This document shows, piece after piece, positions 57,887-64,000 of a stretch of 64,000 bases of DNA. Made by a program: the position numbers and the translations under genes. The stretch lies in the NCBI RefSeq assembly GCF_030372275.1, contig NZ_JAUDDJ010000006.1; one strand, given 5' to 3'. This stretch comes from Lawsonibacter sp900766145. Lineage in GTDB: Bacteria > Bacillota > Clostridia > Oscillospirales > Oscillospiraceae. The notes below the pieces were generated by a model that did not search any database, was not told where the DNA came from, and saw nothing but the letters and a program-made list of their open reading frames with translations. Position 1 is the first letter of the stretch, and every line of letters begins with the position of its first letter.

Positions 57887-59587
57887 TTAGCTGGCGGAGT
57901 CCTCCTGCCGCTCGGCATCCTCCATGGCCTGCTTCACCGCGCTGATGAGGGCGGGGACCATCTGCTTCTTCCGGCTGACCACCTGGGGCAGGACCGCCAT
58001 GCCGTCCTTGACCTCCACGCCGAAGGCGTGCTCCACCAGGCGCTGGGCGCCCTTGCCCGCCATGAGCAGGTCGGTGCTGGCCGAGCGCACGTCGGTGAAC
58101 ATGTAGAAGATAAAGTCCAGCCCCTGCTTTTCCAGGGCGATGGGCAGATAGGGGCCCAGCAGCGCCTCGCTGGCCAGGCGGTTTTTCTGGCTCATATAGC
58201 TGCCCTGGCCCACGCCGAAGCGCACCTCACCGCTGTTGAAGATCTTGTAGTCGCCCCGGAAGACCTCCTCGGCGGTTTTGCCGCTGATGTCACCGCCCGC
58301 CTCAAACATGGCGTCGGCGTACTGCTCCAGATCCACCCCGGCGATCTCAGCCAGGGCCCGGGCGGCCCGCTCATCCATGGGGGTGCAGGTGGGGCTGCGG
58401 AACATGAGGGTGTCGGAGAGAATGGCCGAGAGCATCAGGCCCGCGGTGGTGGGGTCGATCTCGGCAGCGTTCTCCAGGTACATCTGGTAGATGATGGTGC
58501 AGGTACAGCCCACCGGCACGTTGCGGAAGTATACCGGGCCCTCGGTCTCCATGGAGCCGATGCGGTGGTGGTCGATGATCTCCAGCACCTCGGCCTGGTC
58601 GATGCCGTCTACGGCCTGGCTCTTTTCGTTGTGGTCCACCAGAATGAGCTGCTTTTTCCGCAGGTTCATCATGTTACGGCGGGAGACCACGCCCACGTAC
58701 TTTCCCTCATCATCCAGAATGGGGAAGTAGCGGAAACGCACGGAGGCCATGCGCTTAGTGGCCGCCTCCACCGAGGTGTTCAGGTTGAAGTAGAGCAGGT
58801 TTTTCTGCACCATGTAGTGGCGGATGGGGGCGGCCTGACGGATCATTTGTCCGGCCACATAGGTGTTGCTGGTGGTGCTGAGGATGATACAGCCCTTCTC
58901 CTCGGCCAGCATGCAGATGGTGCGGGAGATCTTGCTGTCCATGCACACCACCAGACAGCCCGCGTCCATCTCCAGGGCGGTCAGCTGGCTTTCGATGCGG
59001 TTGCCCACGATGACGATGTCACCCTTGGAGATGGCCTTCTCCATCTGTTCGGGGCTGCCCGAACCGATGATGATGCTGCCCTCAACCCGCTTGCCCTCCA
59101 CGTCGCCCACCACCACGGTAGCGCCCAGGGTGTCGATGATGTTCTGGTAGCTGGTTTTGGCCTCGGCCAGGATGTAGGTGTCCAGCACGTCCATGTTGGC
59201 GGTGGCCACGTCCTTTACGGTGATCACGCCTTTCAGATTTTGCTCCTCGTCCACCACACACAGGGTGTCGATTTCCTGGTCACGCATGGTGACCCAGGCG
59301 CTGCGCAGGCTCATCTCGCCGTTTACTCCCGCCATGCGGCGGATGTCCACGTCGCGAATCTGGGAGCGCACGTCGGTGTAGAGCTGGGGAGCGGGGACGT
59401 TAAAATAGTTGAGGACAAACTCGGTCTCCCGGTTGAGCAGTCCCGCCCGGCAGGGCTTGCAGGGGTGGTCGGGGTCGATCATATTTTTCAGCCGGCTGTA
59501 CGCGATGGCGGAGCAGATGGAGTCCGTATCCGGGTTACAGTGGCCGATGACTTTGATTTGATGGGTATTCAATTCCTGATTGGTCAT
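57887..59587 (-). CDS. ppaC: Manganese-dependent inorganic pyrophosphatase with CBS and DRTGG domains
   Basis: This DHH-family enzyme hydrolyses pyrophosphate. The product of about 566 residues has KVIGHCNPDTDSICSAIAYS at the start, the DHH-region EIIDHHRIGSMETEGPVYF and DHHA2-like C-terminus. Inserted between are two CBS halves (TMRDQEIDTLCVVDEEQNLK, RFRYFPILDDEGKYVGVV) and a DRTGG domain, the nucleotide-regulated form. The start MTNQELNTHQIK follows AAGGAATGAGG; a Met seven codons upstream is less likely. Confidence 0.94.
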   Translation of the reverse strand: MTNQELNTHQIKVIGHCNPDTDSICSAIAYSRLKNMIDPDHPCKPCRAGLLNRETEFVLNYFNVPAPQLYTDVRSQIRDVDIRRMAGVNGEMSLRSAWVTMRDQEIDTLCVVDEEQNLKGVITVKDVATANMDVLDTYILAEAKTSYQNIIDTLGATVVVGDVEGKRVEGSIIIGSGSPEQMEKAISKGDIVIVGNRIESQLTALEMDAGCLVVCMDSKISRTICMLAEEKGCIILSTTSNTYVAGQMIRQAAPIRHYMVQKNLLYFNLNTSVEAATKRMASVRFRYFPILDDEGKYVGVVSRRNMMNLRKKQLILVDHNEKSQAVDGIDQAEVLEIIDHHRIGSMETEGPVYFRNVPVGCTCTIIYQMYLENAAEIDPTTAGLMLSAILSDTLMFRSPTCTPMDERAARALAEIAGVDLEQYADAMFEAGGDISGKTAEEVFRGDYKIFNSGEVRFGVGQGSYMSQKNRLASEALLGPYLPIALEKQGLDFIFYMFTDVRSASTDLLMAGKGAQRLVEHAFGVEVKDGMAVLPQVVSRKKQMVPALISAVKQAMEDAERQEDSAS

Positions 59588-59734
59588 ATACGCCTCATTC
59601 CTTCTCATCGGGCGGAAAAAGCCGCCGGTATTGGGGTCGGTTTGGGGTTGCTTCGCTCTTTTCTATGTCATTATAGCATAGTTGGAAGGAAGAAGGGCAT
59701 TTTTTAAGAAAAGTTTTCCTTGCTTTATGATTTT

Positions 59735-59772
59735 TAAAAAACCCGGGCCGCCTTTTTAGGCGGTCCGGGTTC
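59735..59772 (-). terminator. Terminator of the 59.8 kb gene
   Basis: AACCCGG and CCGCC pair with GGCGG and CCGGGTT around TTTTTA with one mismatch. On the minus strand T6 follows. Confidence 0.85.
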
Positions 59773-59811
59773 AATTTTTTATTTTGCTTTGGAAAAGAGG
59801 GGAGAGCCAGC

Positions 59812-60303
59812 TCAGGACTGTGTTGTCTGTTTCTTGCAGGGCTCGGGCTCCACAGGGGAGAGCTGATGCTGCAGCTGCTCCAGGTGGAGCATCATGCGGG
59901 TAAGGGTACCCTGCATCTCGTCCAGGGTGGCCTTGTCCACATTGTAGTGGAGAAACAGATCTTCCAGCTTGTGAGAGAGCTCCACTCCCTTGCGGGAGAC
60001 GTCGACAAATTCCTCAAAGTTGCTGCTGTGCTCTGCGGTGCGGAAGCGGCGCAGGTCCTCCTTGATGAATTTGGTGATTTCCTTGGTGTCGGCATACTTG
60101 CCCTGCACCATGGCGTAGGGACGCATGCGCTGCAGGAAGTACTTGTCGTGCTTGGTGATATTGAAGACGTAGGACACTTTCATGCCATTTTCCAGGGTAA
60201 AGTCCACGATGTACATGTGGCTGCGCAGTTTGGTGATCTGGGTGGCGCCCATCTGACTGAGCTTTAAATCCACGATGTCACCGATCACAGAATTTTTGTT
60301 CAT
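59812..60303 (-). CDS. Conserved hypothetical protein
   Basis: This 163-residue soluble protein is of unknown function. It starts MNKNSVIGDIVDLKLSQMGA, has an alpha/beta-looking first half with HMYIVDFTLENGMKVSYVF, and a helical, Leu-rich second half ending in a polar tail EPEPCKKQTTQS. No motif or fold was recognised. It is followed by a terminator and lies 19 bases after the transporter gene, so it is probably cotranscribed with it. Confidence 0.7.
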   Translation of the reverse strand: MNKNSVIGDIVDLKLSQMGATQITKLRSHMYIVDFTLENGMKVSYVFNITKHDKYFLQRMRPYAMVQGKYADTKEITKFIKEDLRRFRTAEHSSNFEEFVDVSRKGVELSHKLEDLFLHYNVDKATLDEMQGTLTRMMLHLEQLQHQLSPVEPEPCKKQTTQS

Positions 60304-60322
60304 AACCCTTCCTCCCTTTCCA

Positions 60323-61591
60323 TCATGCGAATCGAATCAGCAGATAGACGGTACAAATGGCCACCGACAGCAGCATCAAGGGGAAGCCCTTTTTCAGGTA
60401 GCTCATGAAGGTGATGGGATATCCGTTCTTGGCGCTGACCCCGGCCAGAACCACGTTGGCGCTGGCGCCGATGAGGCTGCCGTTGCCGCCCAGACAGGCG
60501 CCCAGGGACAGGGCCCACCACAGGGGCAGCACGTCCATGCCGCCCTGCTGCATGGTCTGAATCATGGGGATGAGGGTGGCCACAAAGGGGATGTTGTCCA
60601 GAAAAGCGGAAATGAGGGCAGAGGCCCACAAAATCAGCACAATGGCCAGCATCTCGTTGTTCCCCACCAGCTCCAGCATTCCGTTGGCCAGCATGGCGAT
60701 GACTCCGGTGCTGTTCAGGCCGCCCACCACCACAAACAGGCCGATGAAGAACAAAATGGTGGACCACTCCACGCCCAGGATCACATCCTCTGCGTCCTGG
60801 CCGCCGATGAGCAGCATCACGCCCGCCGCCGTGAGAGCCACGGTAGCCGATTCGATGCCCAGCTGGGCGTGGAAGATGAATCCCACTACCACCAGCACGA
60901 TCATTATAACACTTTTCCGCAGCAGTGACACATCTTTTATGGCCAGGTCTTCATTCAGGGACATGACTTTCTCCATGTTCTCGCTCTCCACATGGAGGTT
61001 GCCCCGGTACATGAGAATGAAGATGCCCACGATCACAGCCAGAATGATCAATACCACCGGCCCCGTATTCAGAATAAAGTCGGTAAAACCCAGACCGGCC
61101 GCACTGCCGATCATGATGTTGGGGGGGTCGCCGATCAGGGTGCCGGTGCCGCCGATGTTGGAGGCCATAATCTGGGACAGCAGGAACGGCACCGGGTTGA
61201 CGTCCAAAATCTGAGTAATTGCAATGGTCATAGGGCCGATCAGCAGCACCGTGGTCACGTTATCCAGAAAGGCGGAGAGCACCGCGGTGATGACGGTAAA
61301 GACCGCCAGAATGGCCATGGGCTGGCCCCGGGTCAGCTTGGCCGACCAGATGGCGATGTACTCAAACAGGCCCGAGCACTTTACCACGGCCACAAAGAGC
61401 ATCATGCCAACCAGGACCCCGATGGTGTTCAGGTCCACATAGTCGGCGGCTGTCTCAATGGTAAGCACATGGGTGAGCAGCAGGACCACCGCTCCGGCCA
61501 GAGCGGCCACACTGCGGTGTGCTTTTTCCGAGATGATGGCGGCCATCACCAGCAGAAAAACGCCCACCGCAATCATTTGTTGCAGGTTCAT
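60323..61591 (-). CDS. ArsB/NhaD-family ion transporter
   Basis: This 422-residue secondary transporter has about eleven helices and the two inverted-repeat signatures of the ion transporter superfamily. These are SAFLDNVTTVLLIGPMTIAI with SNIGGTGTLIGDPPNIMIGS, and SAFLDNIPFVATLIPMI with GGNGSLIGASANVVLAG. It resembles the melanocyte P-protein/ArsB group. The substrate could be Na+/H+, arsenite or a carboxylate; nothing nearby decides. AAGGAAGTG lies before the ATG. Confidence 0.88.
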   Translation of the reverse strand: MNLQQMIAVGVFLLVMAAIISEKAHRSVAALAGAVVLLLTHVLTIETAADYVDLNTIGVLVGMMLFVAVVKCSGLFEYIAIWSAKLTRGQPMAILAVFTVITAVLSAFLDNVTTVLLIGPMTIAITQILDVNPVPFLLSQIMASNIGGTGTLIGDPPNIMIGSAAGLGFTDFILNTGPVVLIILAVIVGIFILMYRGNLHVESENMEKVMSLNEDLAIKDVSLLRKSVIMIVLVVVGFIFHAQLGIESATVALTAAGVMLLIGGQDAEDVILGVEWSTILFFIGLFVVVGGLNSTGVIAMLANGMLELVGNNEMLAIVLILWASALISAFLDNIPFVATLIPMIQTMQQGGMDVLPLWWALSLGACLGGNGSLIGASANVVLAGVSAKNGYPITFMSYLKKGFPLMLLSVAICTVYLLIRFA

Positions 61592-61875
61592 ACTCGATCA
61601 CTTCCTTCACAGGCGGTCATTTTAACGCTTTATTTCCCCGGTTGTAAAGGACAATCCTGCAAGATTAACAACATTTTAACGAAAAAATTTTTGGCGGTTT
61701 CACCTGTGCTTCACATATACCTGTGCCAAATGTATCCATCTGTGTATGGATGCTGCATATTTTCTTTCCTAACGCAAGAAATCCTGCAAAAATAAACAGA
61801 GAGAAGCGGATAAAGAAAAACGCGGGGGCAACGCAGAGCGTCACTCCCACGGAAGTGGTGCGTATGAGCGCAGAG
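61592..61875. other. Intergenic region before the spoIIE end
   Basis: No gene is seen. It contains a short CGCAGAGCGTCACTCCCAC segment identical to the right end of repeat copy A (near 19.07 kb), preceded by AACGCGGGGGCAA. It therefore carries a fragment of the long repeat family next to a copy of the double-hairpin element. Confidence 0.5.
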
Positions 61876-61932
61876 GCGAAACGAAGTTTCGCATAAAGTT
61901 CTTTTGCCTCCTTTTCTTTCAAGAAAAGGAGG
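61876..61932 (-). repeat. Double-hairpin 3'-end element, copy 4 (spoIIE)
   Basis: On the minus strand, CCTCCTTTTCTT pairs with AAGAAAAGGAGG around GA; the spoIIE stop TGA lies in this loop. It is followed by the spacer CAAAAGAACTTTAT and GCGAAAC-TTC-GTTTCGC. Both stems differ from the other copies by compensatory changes. Confidence 0.85.
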
Positions 61933-64000
61933 GGCGGGTGGTGATGCGGACCACCATGGCGGTGCGGTCGTCGGTGGCCTGCTGGGGGCTGTTGGCGATA
62001 AGGTCCCGGGCCAGCTCCTTGGGGCTGTCGCCGTCAAAGCGGAGAAACCGATCCCGCAGCCACTGATCGTCCTGAGGCCCCGCTACCCCGTCGCTGATCA
62101 TCAGCACGCAGTCCCCCGGCGAGAGGTGGATGGGGGTGCGGTCGGGGACGGCGGCACTCCCTTGCTCCAGCCCCGCCGGGAGGGAGGCGGCGGTGATGCG
62201 GCGCACCGTCTCGCCTTTCTTCACATAGGTGGGCGCAGCCCCCAGCTTGAAGATGACCCCGTCCCCGGTAAACAGATCCAGCTGGAGGAGATCCACCGTG
62301 GTAAAGCCCCCCGTCTCCTCCCCCCGGAGGGCCAGGGCCGAGTTTAACGTAGACAGAGCGTGCTCCGTGTCCACCCCGGCCTGGAGAAACTGCTCCAACA
62401 GCCGCAGCGCCAGGCTGCTCTCCCGATTGGCAGCCAGACCGCTGCCCATTCCATCACACAGTAAAACATATAACGTTCCGTCCTCCCGCTTGAAGTAGGT
62501 GCCGCCGTCGCCGCTGACCGTCTCCCCGTCCTTCTTCCGGGCTGCCACCCCGGCCACTGCCATAAGGGGCTCCTGCTGGATGAGGACTAACCGCTCCTCC
62601 TCCTGCTCCTGGATGCGCAGAGGGAGCCCCAGCAATTGAATGAGAGAGCCTAAATGCTGAGGCTGGGCCAGCTGGGCGGCGGCGGGGCCCACTACCTCCA
62701 GGCGCAGCAGGCCCCGTCCGTCCCGGAAGGCGCTGCCCTGGCTCTGGTCGTCCAGCAGGGCCAGGCGGCCCTGGAGCTTGCGCTGGGTCACCGGGTCGGG
62801 GAGGAGCTCTTCGCCCAGCTGGGCGGCGGCCTGCTCCAGCACGCTGGAGAGCTGGGCATATTGGCGGCACACCGCCCAGCGGCTCTCCTGAATGCGGCTG
62901 TTGTATTGGCGGCGGTAGAGCAGGGCGGTGAGCTCCCGGTTGACCGCCGCCAAAAATTCCGGAAAGTGGATGCACCGGCTGGAAAAGTGGTCGGGAAAGT
63001 CCCCGGGCTCCCCCTGGCCCCGCTCCACCATGGCCTGGGTGGCGTCGTTGAGGGCGTTGAAGGTGGTCACATAGCCCCGTTCCCAGCACTGGCTGCGCAA
63101 GGTGCAGGTGCGGCACACCTGGCAGGCCGCCCGGTCAAAGACAGTGGCTACGTCGTTGTCGTTGCGGGGCGGGCGGAAGGAGGAGCGCATAGTCTCGTAG
63201 AGGGTGCGGAAGGCGTGGGCGGTGTCCTCCAGGCGGCGGCGGGTGCGCTGCTGGGCGGCCTGGTCCGGGTCGGCGGGAACGGCTGGGGTGATCCACCGGC
63301 CCAGCTTTTTCAGCGGGGTCTGGGGCAGCAGGAGAAAGACCACCGAGCCCAAAAACGCCTCGTATAAGATGGAGATGGGCAGCCCCTTGTCCCAGGTCCA
63401 CAGTACCGAGGCTCCGTTGACCAACACGTAAGCCAGGGCGGAGCGCAGCCGCCTTCCCCCGTGGAAAACCCCCGCTGCCAGTCCCGCCAGTCCCAGGGCC
63501 ATGGCATACATAGGAACACCATTGGCGGCCAGGTCCAGGGCCAGTCCTGCGGAGATGCCCAGCACCGTCCCGGCGGCGCAGCCCCCCTGCCAGGCCACTG
63601 CCAGCACGGCGGTCACCGCCAGGCACCGACCCAGGGAGATGTCACGGTAGAGGCAGACCGGGGCCAGGGCCAGCAGGATGGTGCAGAAGAGGAACAGCAG
63701 GCTGGCGGTGCGGGCTGGGGTGGAGAGGGTGTCGGTGCGCCCCGAGCGCATGGGGGCCAGAAGCTGCCGGTAGCACCAGCCCGCCGCGGCGCACAGGATG
63801 AGCTCGGTGGCAAAGTAGATGACATCCACTGTGCGCCAGCCCTCCTGGGACAGGTAGACAAACCCAGTACAGCCATTGAGCAGCGCGGCCAGCAGGGGCA
63901 TGGCCCAGGGGCGGCGGAGGGCCTGTACATCATAAAACGCAAAGCTCACGGCGAAGGTGAGGATGGCCGCGGCGGCGTAGCGCAGTCCGTCGGCAAAGCC
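61919..64000 (-). CDS. spoIIE: Stage II sporulation protein E, partial (5' end beyond window)
   Basis: SpoIIE is a membrane PP2C-type phosphatase that dephosphorylates SpoIIAA to activate sigma-F in the forespore. The visible ~694 residues have a multi-helix N-terminal membrane part and a central region with CQVCRTCTLRSQCWERGY. The C-terminal phosphatase has GVAARKKDGETVSGDGGTYF, VLLCDGMGSGLAANRESSLA and CVLMISDGVAGPQDDQWLRD. The frame is open through the right edge, and full-length relatives are ~780-830 residues. The last codons form a hairpin stem. Confidence 0.93.
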   Translation of the reverse strand, partial: GFADGLRYAAAAILTFAVSFAFYDVQALRRPWAMPLLAALLNGCTGFVYLSQEGWRTVDVIYFATELILCAAAGWCYRQLLAPMRSGRTDTLSTPARTASLLFLFCTILLALAPVCLYRDISLGRCLAVTAVLAVAWQGGCAAGTVLGISAGLALDLAANGVPMYAMALGLAGLAAGVFHGGRRLRSALAYVLVNGASVLWTWDKGLPISILYEAFLGSVVFLLLPQTPLKKLGRWITPAVPADPDQAAQQRTRRRLEDTAHAFRTLYETMRSSFRPPRNDNDVATVFDRAACQVCRTCTLRSQCWERGYVTTFNALNDATQAMVERGQGEPGDFPDHFSSRCIHFPEFLAAVNRELTALLYRRQYNSRIQESRWAVCRQYAQLSSVLEQAAAQLGEELLPDPVTQRKLQGRLALLDDQSQGSAFRDGRGLLRLEVVGPAAAQLAQPQHLGSLIQLLGLPLRIQEQEEERLVLIQQEPLMAVAGVAARKKDGETVSGDGGTYFKREDGTLYVLLCDGMGSGLAANRESSLALRLLEQFLQAGVDTEHALSTLNSALALRGEETGGFTTVDLLQLDLFTGDGVIFKLGAAPTYVKKGETVRRITAASLPAGLEQGSAAVPDRTPIHLSPGDCVLMISDGVAGPQDDQWLRDRFLRFDGDSPKELARDLIANSPQQATDDRTAMVVRITTRPSFS

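Noticed and set aside
58028..59707. 559-codon plus-strand frame
   Set aside because: It is antisense to the pyrophosphatase gene, which has clear motifs along its full length.

Overview
The window comes from a spore-forming, fairly GC-rich Firmicute. Its gene content and style point to a gut Clostridia of the Oscillospiraceae type (Flavonifractor, Intestinimonas or Lawsonibacter relatives). This is an inference from the zinc-type S14, SpoIID and SpoIIE, a YhaN/YhaO pair, Tn916-like integration modules and strong AGGAGG ribosome sites; no 16S is present. No rRNA or CRISPR array was seen.

Layout. (1) 1-16.7 kb, plus strand: the S10-spc-alpha ribosomal superoperon from rpsJ to rplQ, with secY, adk, map, a KOW protein, infA and rpoA. 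It is interrupted by unusually long structured gaps, notably rpsN-rpsH, which carries a hairpin, a good promoter and a long leader. (2) 16.8-29.3 kb, mostly minus strand: secG, ridA, lepB, a YhaN/YhaO-type nuclease pair, ymdB, mnmE, an FAD dehydrogenase and a zinc-ribbon membrane protein, with spoIID on the plus strand. Two inverted copies of a ~0.65 kb palindrome-rich repeat flank yhaNO-ymdB-spoIID. (3) 29.4-34.4 kb, plus strand: dCMP deaminase, then two thiamine operons, each led by a TPP riboswitch: thiT-HAD and thiW-thiM-thiE. The thiW leader holds a second, variant TPP-like aptamer with its own terminator. (4) 34.4-36.1 kb: a LytTR regulator with two membrane proteins.

(5) 36.3-54.4 kb: a composite, decayed integrative element next to a tandem array of tRNA-Arg(CCT) and tRNA-like remnants. 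It has one full and one truncated Tn916-type integrase, two excisionases, sigma and HTH genes, and a truncated relaxase joined head-to-head to the truncated integrase. Its cargo is a metal-related island: two ABC transporter genes, TetR, a P1B-type ATPase, DUF6110, a 26-residue protein, AraC, an HMA protein and a SAM methyltransferase. A SLOG/XRE pair and ICE fragments follow. The ABC operon and the methyltransferase share the inverted repeat GTTAG-N6-CTAAC, so they probably share a regulator. (6) 54.4-64 kb: a duplicated 3' end of asnS beside an array of perfect hairpins, then asnS, a phosphoribosyltransferase-like gene, DUF4234 and DUF2752 membrane proteins, a CBS/DRTGG pyrophosphatase, an ArsB/NhaD-type transporter and spoIIE, which runs off the right edge.

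The most novel signal is a two-hairpin element with compensatory stem changes, seen four times. At three copies it sits exactly on or next to a gene's stop codon: spoIID, ymdB and spoIIE.
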